This document shows positions 1 through 11,009 of a DNA stretch of 64,000 bases, piece after piece. The translations under genes and the position numbers were made by a program. The DNA comes from Amorphophallus konjac. Its lineage: Eukaryota; Streptophyta; Magnoliopsida; Alismatales; Araceae. The notes under the pieces are model-generated. The model was given only the letters and a program-made list of their open reading frames with translations, did no database searches and was not told the origin of the DNA. The stretch's first letter is position 1. Every line of letters starts with the position of its first letter. The stretch spans positions 149,858,732 to 149,922,731 of the forward strand of contig CM040117.1 in NCBI GenBank assembly GCA_022559845.1, given 5' to 3'.

Positions 1-240
1 CGGGTTTTGGTCAGCTCTGCTTTCCTGTCTTGATGTCTCATCCTATGTTTCTGACATCTGACCTTCTATCCCCTGGGGGTTCATGGGTAGAAATTCTTCT
101 GCCGGATCTGCCAGGTCCTACATGGCCCGGATCTCCTCTAGTATGCGCTCAAATTCTAGGTGCTCCTTTTCTTTCTCAGAGGCTTAATCTTCATCAGGTG
201 TTCCCCTGTCAAATCTGGCTTTCGTTTGGAATAGATCCTC
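1..240 (-). pseudogene. Tat-1 polyprotein continuation between protease and RT
   Basis: The frame of the protease region continues here without an indel to the window edge but is broken by TAA at 184-186 and TAG at 118-120 and 43-45. The peptide is rich in Glu, Asp and Lys with no recognisable domain. It is most likely the linker between protease and RT, and RT should start left of base 1. Confidence 0.5.
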
Positions 241-2436
241 CTAAGGAAAGGGCTCCTTCCAGTATTGGCATAGAGCGACTTCATCTTGTCCCCCTGAGCT
301 CTTATAACTATCATAGGTTTCAGCACCAACTTCAGGGCATTGTGTTGCTTCTTCGCCATATGGTGGGTAATCATCATAATCTGCCTCGAAAGAGTCTTCG
401 TGGATGAAGCGGGTGGAGATAACATCTACCTCTGTCTCATAGTACTCCTGTAGGGTGTAGCCCAGCCCCGGGTGCCGAGTGATCTTCAATAATTCTTTGT
501 TGTTGTTGGGCGGATCCCAGAGCTTCTGGAATGCCTTCTTCTGGTCGACAGGCTGCAACATGGGCATTTGCATCTTGGTAAACATCTGGGAGACCCGCTG
601 GGTAGTGTAATCTAGACCCGATATTGGTACCATCTTGTTGGCTGCCTCCTCCGGGATTACGTAGTCTTCATCGTTCTCATTGACAGGTTCTCTAGGGTAG
701 AATATCATAGGGGGTTCGCCAAAATGGGGAACCTCCATAGTCTTCAGTGGTTGCACTGTTTGGCATTCCATGCTCGGAATGGGCTTGAACAGTCCAAGTG
801 GAATCTCAATGAGCTTGAGATTTTCCTTTATATCGTATTCTGCTTTGACAGGGTAAGCAGCTGGTGGTGCAATTCTAGCAAAGTCCCTAGTCTGAGAGAC
901 GTGGGCGACCTCCTGTTGTTCCACGTAACCCGGGGGTGGTGGAGAGGACCATTCATCTACTTTTGACATTACTTTCTTTTGGCGTGCATGGGCTTCTTTT
1001 TTCTTCACCCCTTTGGAGACTTCCGCATAGAACGGTGCATCAAGCATGTGACACTCATATACTTTGAAGGGATGCAAATCTGCAAACACCCTCTCTTCTT
1101 TGCCATTATGGCAATACTTGATACATTGGTGCAAGGTAGAGGGCACTATCTGGTATCTATGCAGCCAGGGCCATCCCAGTAGGGCTTTATATGTAGTATT
1201 GGAGTTTATGACATAGAATTGCACCGAGGTGGTAAAATCACCCAATGTGAGGTTGAACTCTGCCACTCCGAATGGAGTTTCACATTTCTGATTGAAGCCA
1301 ACAATCCTTATATCTTTCACTTTGGTGAGGTGCATATCAAAATAATACTTTTGATATATGCAGTAGGGTAAGATGTTCACAACAGCTCCTAGATCTATCA
1401 GAATCTGGCTTAATGGCTGACAGTTGAGGTGCCCCCTCATATACAGAGGCCTGTTATGATTGGGGTCAGGAATTAACATGTCATCCTCCATGAATGTAAC
1501 ACCTGGCCCGGAGTTAACCTCTGTCAGAAGTGCTTCATACTGAGCTAGCGACTGTAGAGCGTCAATAATAGCTTGGCGAGCTTCTTCACTCAAGGAGAGG
1601 ATCTTCCATATAGAAAACCTTGTGGGGAGCTTCTTCAACATCTTCATAATTTGACTGCCCACACGGACATTGGACAGTTGCATCTCCTCCACCCAGCGGG
1701 GTCTTGGAGGCTCATGTGGTGCTTGCGGCATGGCTTGCCCTTCTCTTGTTTCCTTCTTCTTCGGGGACTGTTGGGGAGTCTCTGTTGGGGCAGTTATCTC
1801 TGGTGTTGAGGGAAGGTTGATGTTTGCTTCATCTTTCTCTTTGATCGGTGCGGCAGATGGTTGCCGGGGGTTTTCATTTTTAGCAATAGCATTCGGAGCC
1901 GGCTGTTTGCCTTCCAGAACGGACAGGAATTCAAGGAATGACGGGGACTCATTACCCCCTTTTGCTTTTGCATAGAGGCCTAACGGGGGAGGGATTTTAA
2001 TGCCTCGGACTTCTATCTCTGGTATCTGATAGGGTTGTTCGCCCCTGAAGATAATATTGTGGTTGGCTGGAGGTAGACGCCCACACCTTCTCCCAGAGCG
2101 GGTAGTATGCATTGAGGTTGAAGCCTCATCTTGATTTGCTTCTAGCGATGGAGTGGAGGACTCTCCCTCATGTTCTTCCCTTGGTAGGGTGAATAGTGCT
2201 GATAGAGTATTGCACTACAATGTGACAGTTTTCTTCTTGTTTCTTGGTTTATTCTTCTTCCGACGCCTGGACTCAGCCGGCTTGTGCCCCCAGAAGAGGT
2301 CGGCTCCAACTTCCTCTTGTTCTTTTTCTGATTGTTCATTGATGGCTAATCCCTCCAGTTGTTCCCAGAGGACATGGTCTTTTACCAATATTGGCTTCAG
2401 CTCGGGTTGTTCATATTCATCAAGCTGGTTAATGTA
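241..2436 (-). pseudogene. Tat-1 aspartic protease (retropepsin-like) region
   Basis: This region encodes the protease that would cut the polyprotein. From 2112 down to 241 there is an open stretch of 623 codons. The catalytic loop D-L-G-A followed by V-V-N-I-L-P lies near residue 240 of that stretch (bases about 1384-1395), and the downstream L-L-G-W-P-W-L-H block is near residue 310. Asp-Leu-Gly is a common plant variant of Asp-Ser/Thr-Gly, so the loop is not necessarily dead. The part before the loop is a Pro/Glu-rich linker. The frame is continuous with gag upstream, with TAG codons at 2437-2439, 2215-2217 and 241-243 and no frameshift. A non-functional remnant is the best call. Confidence 0.75.
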
Positions 2437-4680
2437 CTACTGCAAGCAACTCACCTCGGGGCTTATCTTATCATGGGTCGACAGCCGTGTCTGCTTCCTC
2501 CGATTGTGAGTGAATATTCGGATAACTGGTGGTGACTCCGTGGTGTGCCACACATGGCTTACTGCTGGCGGGGGTTGCTTCGGAGATACACCCCGGATAA
2601 AGGCCCCTGATACTTCAGAGATTGATGGCCGTCTCTTGGTCTTGGCTGGTACCGTCTGCCATCCCACCTGATCCTTGATGGGGGTAAGAAAGCAGGCTTC
2701 ATATGTATGATGTGTGCAAGTTTCAGTAGCCTCTCCGGGAAATTGCTGGTACAGGGAAATCATATTGACAGCCTGCCTCATCACTGGGGGCTCATGAGGG
2801 CGTGGGGGATCCACCTGGTGCTCTCCCATTTGTAACTCGCCCTTCTTAATCATGCTCTCCATAACATACTTGAAGACATAACAGTTTTCAATGGCATGTC
2901 CTAGTGCCCGGTGATATGGACAGAATAGAGGATCATCCTTCTTGGCTGCATCATCGGGTCTCTTTGGCTCAGGCAATGTTATCTTCTTGTATTTATATGC
3001 CCAGTCGAATAATGCCCGTGTCTTTTCTTTGGGAAATGAGTATAACTTCTTCATTTTGTTCCTCAAAGAGACACCTTCTTTCTTTTCCATTGCCCCTGCT
3101 GGCGGAGGGGTAGCTATTGCTTTGGCCTTTGTTGTTTGCTGGTGAAAGGTATTGAAGTCAACAGTGTTTGCTTCAGTCGGCGCAGGTCATCGTTCAACAG
3201 CTTTCCCTCTCTGGATAGCAGGAATGTTGTTTGCAGGACGTCTGGACAGGAAGGTCTCGACCTCTGCCACCACACTGCTCAAACGGTCGAATGTCTAGAC
3301 ATCTGTTCCAATCATCTTTTCAAGCACTTCCCTCCTGAGGTTTTGTTTGCATATTTGAACATCATCTTCTTGGTACGGAGGCCGCTTGCACCTCATGGCC
3401 AGGTTCCTCCATCTTTTAATATAATCCCGGGCTGTCTCATCCTACCTCTGTCTGGTAGAGTATAATTCTGCCACTGTAATTTCTCTTTCTGTGACATGGA
3501 ACCATTCTCAGAATTTTCGCTGCATATCGGGCCAATCAGCTACAGACCCAGCTGTTAGGCTGGAATACCACTCAAAGGCCAAGCCCATGAGGGACGAGCC
3601 GAAGAACTTTAGCAAATAAGCTTCATCAGTAGCCAAGTCTCCCATGACTGTTGTGTAATAAGCAATATGTTCCCTTGGGGAGCCTTGCCCATTAAATTTC
3701 TCGAACTTTGGCAGCTTGTTGATGCCTGGGGGTAGTCTTTTTGTGGCATATTGTGGAGGATATGGTACCCGGTAGACATCAAAAGTCCTATAATCACCAT
3801 CAGCCCCCTCGGATAACTTCATTTCTATCATCCTTTCAACCATCAGCTTGTTCACCATAGTAGGATCAACAGGCTCTGGGTAGAAGTGCACCTATTGTTG
3901 TGTAAAAGGAGTTGTCATGACAGTGGCATGTAAACCCGGCTGCACTCTGGAAGGAGAGGGTTGCACTATTGGCTGTGGTGGGAAGGGCTGACATGGAGCT
4001 TTCCCGTGACTTGCTTGGTGGGAGATGGCAGGTATTACCACCTTCACCGAACTGGAGACCTCTCTTACTGGTTCCGCATGTGTAGAAACATGAGTTTGTT
4101 CATTCTTCTCATTTAATTGCCTCTTAAGAGACTCAATCTCTTGCTGATATCTCCTGAACATCATTAGGATGGTTGGGTCTAGAGACACAGCCGTAGGCAT
4201 ATCCTCTGTCACCTGACCAGATGTCCCCTCAACCGGGTTCAAGAGTGACACATCTTCTTCTCTTGAAGTCACCACGTTTACAGTTAGAGTGGTGATCTTT
4301 GGTGAATCATCATATGTTGCAAGCTTCTCTCTTGCCGCTTGGCCTCACCTTGTTATGGGTCTGGGCCCTTGGGCCAATTTGATGATCTCTTCAGGCCGGT
4401 CGGTCAAAGCACTATATCCCCCAGTAACCCCTGCCATGTTGCAGGCAAAGACCTGTAGCTTTCCTCTCTGGCTCCAAACTCTTCTCCGGGTGTGGCCAGG
4501 TAAGGTCAACCGATCAAACACAGATACTCTTCTTGTTTCTTCTCCCCAGTGCGGGGCATCCATTGAACATCTGGCCCCTTGGCCATCTTCAAATTCATTG
4601 GAGTCCGAACATGATACTCTCGACATTGTCTTTTCATTATTATCTCTTTCTTCTCCTTCGGCGCCCATGGCGGGGAGCAA
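2437..4680 (-). pseudogene. Tat-1 gag (Retrotrans_gag-like core plus zinc knuckle)
   Basis: This is the structural protein that would form the particle. The core at about 3510-3760 reads L-P-K-F-E-K-F-N-G followed by H-I-A-Y-Y and W-Y-S-S-L, the layout of plant Ty3 gag. A knuckle C-P-Y-H-R-A-L-G-H-A-I-E-N-C lies at about 2870-2915, with His in place of the second Cys. The same frame runs from 4680 to the protease without a net indel, interrupted by TGA at 4345, 3508 and 3187 and TAG at 3892, 3442 and 3295 (lower coordinates of the triplets). Upstream of about 4680 the coding signal moves to another frame. The family is clear; function is lost. Confidence 0.75.
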
Positions 4681-5651
4681 TCTTTGCTGCCCTAGGGATG
4701 AATTCCCCAGGCAGTGGAAGTAGTCTTAGACCACCCTGCTCATCTCTTCTCGATTGTGCCTCTGGGGATCAGCTTGAGGCATCATTCACTCATGTGTCTT
4801 CGGCTAATAAGCCAGCCTTGTCATCTGGGCAGCTTGGTACATCCTTCGGGGATACCAGATACATCCGCCTGCCTGGCGCAGGCCCTTGGCATATGGGAAG
4901 CAGCCATTGGGACGATTTCCTCTTGTTCTTTTTCTTTCTTCATCTAAACTTTTCTGCCCCCTCTCTTGGGGTGCATAGCAGCAGCTTTTTCCCTCTCAGG
5001 GGCTGGTGCTGGGCCCCGTGCTCTCTTGGGCACCCAGATCTGCTTGAATCTTATCGGCTTAGGTGCCAGCGGCTTGTTTTCTTCTCTCTCCATGTTGGCC
5101 CTCCTGGTAGCCAGCACTTGAAACTTGTTGTAGGTGGGGACCGCCGGAATGATGCGGTCAGGTAGTGCTTCAGCTGGGCGACCGTTGAGGTACACCCGCA
5201 TCCCCCCTATCAGCATGGACTTTCCCGAAGTCGACAAACATCCTCAGGGTGCAGTGGTCCGGTTCCTTCGGTAGTTCTTCCTCTTCTTGCCAGCAGCAGC
5301 AGGGACAGTGGTCCTTCTGTCCAAGTGATGGACATAGCATGGGACAATGGTGCCTAAAATACCCATCCTTCGTGGCTTCCTCTTTTCTGGTACACTTGCG
5401 GGTTCTACCGCAGCAGTCTTCTGGGCCTCACCATCGACTTGGAGCATGTCGACGAATGCAAGTCCTAAGCAGTTTGGGAAAACCACAACCGGGGCCATGG
5501 ATCCAAATATCATTGGCACCGCTAGGTATCCATCGCGAACATGGTTGTCAATGACTTGTTGGCCGAGCTCGAGAGAAATCAGTCCAGTCTCGATTTGAAT
5601 TCCTGCAAATAAGATTAGCACACAGTCAGAACTTTGGGGGGAGGCCGCCAT
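4681..5651 (-). pseudogene. Tat-1 coding region upstream of the gag core, unrecognised
   Basis: Two open stretches (5651-5244, 136 codons; 5237-4944, 98 codons) share a frame and are separated by one stop. They are followed by broken sequence to 4681. The second contains R-F-K-Q-I-W-V-P-K followed by Arg/Pro-rich sequence; Trp-Val-Pro-Lys strings are common in plant gag proteins (family knowledge). I do not recognise a domain in the first stretch. It may be the gag N-terminus or the extra ORF1 that some Tat/Ogre elements carry ahead of gag; the sequence alone does not decide. Confidence 0.4.
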
Positions 5652-5686
5652 ACCTCCTACTTTGGCGAAAAGATGAAGGGAAACTT

Positions 5687-5706
5687 GGTCCCACTGGGCG
5701 TGCCAG
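5687..5706 (-). other. Tat-1 primer-binding-site candidate
   Basis: On the element strand the sequence TGGCACGCCCAGTGGGACC starts about four bases after the LTR end at 5710. Plant Tat/Athila-type elements have similar TGGC...GTGGGAC sequences at this place (family knowledge). I cannot assign the tRNA. A shorter copy of the core occurs inside the LTR near 5799. Confidence 0.5.
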
Positions 5707-6384
5707 CTTTGTGGACTTGATTTTGTTTTATTAAATCATTTTTAATTTTAATTATTATTTTGTTTGTTTATTTTCTTATTTGTTGGTAATTAATTAGGCG
5801 TGCCAGTCACCAGAGTGACGATTAATTATGCGCTTGATCTGACTTAGTCAGTCGATTGTGAGATGCGAGCCGGGACCGAAAGTCCGGCATACCATAAAGG
5901 CTATGACGTTAATTATGCCCTTCCAAAGAAGGACAACCCTTGATTAATCGCCAAAGTAGAAGAATCCCAGGGGCAAAACCAATGTGACAGGTATGCTGAT
6001 TCATTTGCGGGATAGAAGATGCATGTAGATGATCTTGTGATTTGCAATTTTATTGGGATTTATTGACCCAGTTTCCGGTACGAGACGGAGGACTTAGGTC
6101 CGGAGACTACCATCAGGCATAGTGATGGCTTCTGGTCAGGCATAACCTGACTTTCGGCCACACACCATTTGATATATCGGGGGGGTTGGAAGTAAACATT
6201 AGATTTCTTCAATCATCATGCAATTGATTGTAATATAATAACTTACAGCTTTACACAAAGCTGGGCGAGTATATATAGAATATTAGATCTTGCACCATCA
6301 ATTTGATAGCTACAATACATATTTGCTCATTAGCTTTATTTACAGAATCGGATATCGACACTTCAGAACATGTGAAATAATTCC

Positions 6385-8160
6385 GGCAGCATATCCCCTT
6401 ATCTTGGACTATGCTAAGGGGGAATATAGGACATCCATGCACGGAGTGCCGGGATGGAAGCCAAAGAAAGATGGGCATAGCCAGCCCAAGACCCAGAAGG
6501 ATCTAGATGCGATGGGACACTGTCCATTATCATGGTAATTATTGATATCCCCTTTACAAACCATTGGAGGACATGCGGTGGCACAACTCCAAGGGTCAGC
6601 AGAGTTAGAAGAAAGCATCGCAGTCAAACAGTATGATGTGGGGGTAAAACCCCGTTAATTTTAGCTCCCTTAGACATGTGGAGAATATGCAGTTCACCCC
6701 CCAAGGCAGTGAAGACTCATGAGAAGGGCTAACAAGGTTAAGAGACCAAGCTCTATGGCATGGTTTGGGCACTAAGAAGGTTAGATACTTCATAGGATTC
6801 TGAAGGACCAGAGGGCCAAGGAGTTTGGGTCTGATTTGGGGCTGGAGGACCGTGGTCTCGGCGATAGACTACAGTAAAAGGGGCATCGGCGGGGAGAAGA
6901 ATCGGCCCGGCCTCGGCATTACAAGGGCTATCGGCGCGGATGGGAATAGGCGCGGTGGAGGAGAAAACGGAGGCGCTGAGAAGCATCTCACGTCGGGGCC
7001 TTTGGGCGTCGAGAAGCATCTCGTGTCGGGGCTTCGAAGTATTGATCCGATGAAATGTCAGGCAATAAGGGCTGGTAGAAAGGCTCTGTGAGAGTCCTAT
7101 CAGGATTTGGGGGTTCTACTGAAGGGATCTCTTGTGTTTAATCAGGGCTTTATGGGCTCTGGTGATGATGTTTAGATAAGCTGAAAGGGGAGAAGAAATT
7201 CATCCATATAAGGCTAAGGGAGACCATACGACTGTCAACAGAAAATCTCATAACGATTATACTCCCCTTTGTACAGTGGACAAAGGACCATGAGATAGTC
7301 TGTCTCAGGCCTCTTCCACACAGTAGGGGGTAGTTCAATGAAAACATCATGCGGTATGATAAACAAGGATAGTGAATGAATTTTGGTAGCATCTCCCCTT
7401 ATTTCAGACAATGCCAGGGGAATATAGGACATCCATCCACGGAATGCCGGGATGAACGCCAAAAAAGGACGGACATATAGCCCGAGATCCTGAAAGATCG
7501 AAACGTAATCGAACGACATTTGCCATTGTGGCATTTTATTAATATCCCCCTCTAAGGGACCATCGGAGAACATGAAGTGGCAGAACTCCGTGGGCCAGTG
7601 TGGTTGAAAGAAGTATCATGGCCTGTAGAATGTGGGGATAAACCCTTATTAATTTAGCTCCTAGGGGGTTGAGTGAAGATTGTTAATCTTCCCCGGGACA
7701 GTATGGGTTCTAAAGGATGGCAGGGTTTAGCATGGGGGCATTGAGTTCGGCGCGAGGATGAATTGGCGCGAGGAAAAATGGCATGAGCCTCAGCGCAACT
7801 AGAGGAAGGGTGGTCGGCGCAAAAGGCACTCGGCACGTCCAACAATCGGCGCTGGTTTCAGCACCGAGATGGCACCACGCCGAGAGGGTATGGTTTGAGG
7901 ATTTGGGTTTAAGGCTATAGGTTTTGGGGTTTTTTTTATGGCTTCATATTTTGAGAGTTTTTGAGGCCTTATCTAAGGGTTCTAAGAAGGCCAGAGGGTG
8001 CAGAAGGATGATTTGGGTATATCATCTCGGGGAAGGCAGGGGTCTTCACATAGATTGGGAGCAAGACAGTTAGATCACATAGCCCATGCTTCTATTATAT
8101 CTCTCACTGTTGCGTAGATGAGGGGCCATGAGATGGGCTGTCTCAGGTCCCCATCATGAC
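6385..8160. repeat. Diverged tandem duplication inside the Tat-1 LTR
   Basis: A block beginning near 6387 (ATCCCCTTAT, then GGAATATAGGACATCCAT) recurs near 7388 in the same order, including a stretch around 6600-6665 that matches 7590-7655. Each copy ends with a similar GGCCATGAGAT...CTGTCTCAGG block (about 7286 and 8124). Unit lengths are roughly 1.0 and 0.8 kb and the copies are clearly diverged. Confidence 0.65.
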
Positions 8161-8689
8161 CGTGAGACTTGGGAAACAACAGAGAAAGTCATCGAAAAAG
8201 CAGTCACACGAATAACAATATATGCTTACTTTGTCTAACAAAATCACATTCAGAGATATCATGCTCCGGAGATAGCTGCACTCAGCTCCTAATTTCCCTT
8301 CATTAGTTACTCTGAGAACTACATCTTTCACAAGGAAAGAGACAAGATAGCCAACACATGCAGCTTAGAGGCTCTAAAAATGGCCTCGAAAATCACATTC
8401 CCATATACGGGACAAAATAAAAAAGAACGAAATGACAATCGATATTCTGAAACATAAAACCCAGAAAGGGGGAGAACAAAGGGAACTATAGCCCCGAAGG
8501 GCGCTCAATCGGTGGACTCCCACCTCAAAGAAGATAGCTGAGGGGATCACTCTGCAGCGACTGGCTCGACGGGCTCTCTCTCCCTTGGCTCTTCACAGGC
8601 TCTTTCTCTCTGTGTGTTTTCTTCTCTTTTTTCTGCTCAGTCTCTCTTTTTTTTTCTCTTCCCCCCTTTCTTCTGTTTGAAGACATGGG

Positions 8690-8699
8690 TATATATAAA
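8690..8699 (-). promoter_or_regulatory. Tat-1 LTR TATA box
   Basis: TTTATATATA on the minus strand, preceded (8700-8850) by a GC-rich motif cluster and followed by a GA-rich transcribed leader (8690 down to about 8560), as in many plant LTR promoters. Confidence 0.5.
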
Positions 8700-8750
8700 G
8701 GGGAAGGGGCCTCTTCAATCGGCGCCTAATCCTCCCGGCGGGTAGCCATC

Positions 8751-8850
8751 TCGGGGCACCCTTCACTGCATCTCGGCGCGCCCTTCACTGCGTCTCGACG
8801 CGCCCTGGTCTCGGTGCGGTTCCATTCATGGGCCTCTCGGCGCGGTTCTG
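8751..8850 (-). repeat. Short tandem CGGCGC-type repeats upstream of the Tat-1 TATA box
   Basis: Units of about 22 bp of the form TCTCGGCGCGCCCTTCACTG follow each other at about 8751, 8772 and 8793, with weaker copies near 8809 and 8836. Each carries a GC-rich near-palindromic core. Confidence 0.55.
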
Positions 8851-9260
8851 TGGGCTTTGATCAGTTGGGCCATTTTTTTGGTCTGCATGGGCTCCTCAGA
8901 ACAACTATTTTGTTCTCTTGCAGCTCATTTAATATCTTGCATCCACATATATGTGACGAGCTATGTGAATCCCATTTATGAGCATCAGAATATTCTGAAG
9001 ATCCTTTTCAGTAGGTAGATGATTGCCCGGAGCTTGACATAGTCTTGATCAACTTGACTACCTGAACGATAGTTGTGCTGGGTAGCAGCTTGGCCAGAAA
9101 TGGCTTCAGCCGGACAGTGTGTTGGAGGTAATGGATCTTCTTCTATTCTGACTCTTAGAACTTCCAGCGATGATATAGGAGTCCCAACCTTGATTGACCT
9201 TCAGGGCCCTGAGCTTCTTTGACCTCTTCTTTGTATTCTTGCACATTTTAGGTGTCAACA

Positions 9261-10631
9261 CACATCCCCTTGGGGTGTGCCAGTTCTATTTGTCAAGAAG
9301 AAAGATGCATCTCTCTGGCTATGTATCGACTACCAGCGACTTAATCAACTCACCAACAAGAACAAATATCTGTTGCTGCGTATCGATGAGCTATTTGATC
9401 AAATTTCTGGGGCAAAGTATTTTTTCAAGATCGACCTTAGATCAGGCTACCATCAGCTAAGGATCAAAGATGAAGACATCTACAAGTCTGCTTTCCGAAG
9501 TAGATATGGTCATTATGAGTTCGTGGTGATGCCGTTTGGGTTAACAAATGCCCCTGTAGCATTTATGCGACTCATGAACAATGTCTTTAGGCCGTATCTT
9601 GACCGATTCATGGTCGTATTTATTGATGATAATCTCATCTATTCCAAAATAAAGGAAGAACATGAAGAACATTTAAGAATAGCCCTGCAAACTCTAAGAG
9701 AGCATCAACTCTACGCAAAGCTCAACAAGTGCGAGTTTTGGCTAAAAGATGTCTCTTTCCTTAGCCATATTATTTCAAAGGAAGGTATCGCTGTTGATCC
9801 TTCAAAAGTAGAAGCTATCAAGAATTAGAGCTGACCAACCACTGTATCTGAAGTTAGAATTTTTATCGATTTTGCTAGTTATTATAGACGATTCATCAAG
9901 GATTTCTCAAAAATCGCCGTTCCGTTAACTAGGCTCACAAGAAAGGAAAATCCCTCATATAGTCAAAAGACTGCGAGGAGAGTTTCTTAACTCTTAAAAA
10001 CATCTCACTACTGCTCCTGTCTTGGCACTACCAATTGAAGGTGGTAGATTTGAAGTCTACACGGATGCATCTGGCATTGGTCTCGGGTGCGTCCTTATGC
10101 AACATGGCAAGGTGATTTGTTATGCTTCGAGGCAATTGAAGCGTCATGAAGAAAACTACCCTATCCATGATCTGGAATTGGCTGCTGTTATTTTCACCTT
10201 AAAGATCTGGCGACACTACCTTTATGGGGAGAAGTTCATTATATTTTCGGACCACAAAAGTCTGAAATATCTTTTCACCTTGAAGGAACTAAACATGAGA
10301 CAAAGAAGATGGCAAGAATACCTTAAGGACTTCGACCTCTCTATTCAGTACCATCCGGGCAAGGCAAATGCCATAGCTGACGCTCTTAGCAGAAGACCAA
10401 TGGCAACTCTAGCAAGCCTCCGGAAAGGTATGACTTGTCTTATCGAGGACTTTACTCATTTGAATCTAGATATGGATGCAGAAGAAGAAAAAGGTATTAT
10501 TGCCAATATCTAATCACAACCTACACTGATTGAAGATCTAGTTAAATTACAAGAAAGTGACCCCACACTTGTGGCAACCTTGATAAAATAAAAAGATATA
10601 AAATCCTAAATGGATTAAAAACTCGAATCAA
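9261..10631 (+). pseudogene. Element A reverse transcriptase and RNase H remnant
   Basis: The segment starts abruptly inside RT at [13 protein letters not shown], exactly where Tat-1 inserted. RT blocks follow in order: [25 protein letters not shown] and the catalytic F-I-D-D (about 9619-9630). A stop lies at 9826-9828, and a frameshift between about 9955 and 10020 leads into RNase H, where all four catalytic acids can be seen (Y-T-D-A-S, D-L-E-L-A, S-D-H-K-S, A-D-A-L-S). Another stop is at 10511-10513. The deduced protein is close to that of element H. It cannot be translated as one protein. Confidence 0.9.
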
Positions 10632-10706
10632 TGTAAAAGCCCAACTCATATATATACTTAAAACATATGAAATATAGGCTAAAATGAATAACACCTCCTG
10701 TCAAGT

Positions 10707-10845
10707 CGTCATTTAATTGAAGACTGTTCACGCAGGCGCTAATTTAATAATTGACGCCCCCTTAACAGGCGTCATATAAAGAATTGAAGACCGTGTATAG
10801 AGGCGTCATTTTTAAATAACGCCCCAACCTTAGGCGTCATTTTCA
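10707..10845 (+). repeat. Phased GGCGTC module array, element X LTR
   Basis: The core CGTCA/CGCTA occurs at 10707, 10737, 10770, 10804 and 10835, spaced 30, 33, 34 and 31 bp. Most units pair an ACGCCC-like arm with an AGGCGTCAT arm, giving imperfect inverted repeats. The array ends about 160 bp before the TATA box. Confidence 0.65.
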
Positions 10846-11001
10846 AACCGAACCGTTGGTGTTTGATTCGAACAAGGATGTTATCTGGGTAAGTATTGAT
10901 AAGGAAGGGATAAACACGTGGATGTCTAAGTTTAAACAAGAGTCTACATAGGCAGTTTTAGTCCTAATCAAACTCCTAGAACCCATTAGGATTCATTCTC
11001 C

Positions 11002-11009
11002 TATAAATA
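11002..11009 (+). promoter_or_regulatory. Element X LTR TATA box
   Basis: TATAAATA after a C-rich short run, about 370 bp into the LTR. Transcription would start some 30 bp downstream. Confidence 0.55.

Larger units (their letters stand above)
1..9260 (-). mobile_element. Tat-1: Tat/Ogre-like Ty3 LTR retrotransposon, 3' half outside window
   Basis: Read on the minus strand, a 3.55 kb 5' LTR (9260 to 5710) is followed by a primer-site-like sequence, a leader, gag with a CX2HX4HX4C knuckle and a retropepsin-like region; RT, integrase and the 3' LTR lie beyond base 1. The LTR begins TGTTGACACC, as does element D. The protease motif D-L-G-A followed by V-N-I-L-P, and the later L-L-G-W-P-W-L-H, fit the Tat/Athila side of plant Ty3 elements (family knowledge). 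The right flank resumes directly inside the RT of element A, so Tat-1 inserted into A. The clade is an inference because RT is not visible. Confidence 0.8.
5710..9260 (-). repeat. Tat-1 5' LTR (3.55 kb)
   Basis: The LTR starts (element strand) at 9260 with TGTTGACACC and ends near 5710 with CCACA just before the primer-site candidate. A TATA-like box at 8690-8699 is followed downstream on the minus strand by a GA-rich leader, which supports the orientation. Inside are a diverged duplication of about 1 kb (6385-8160) and scattered CGGCGC motifs. The left edge at 5710 is less certain than the right edge. No gene is seen here; short open frames in it are chance. Confidence 0.7.
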
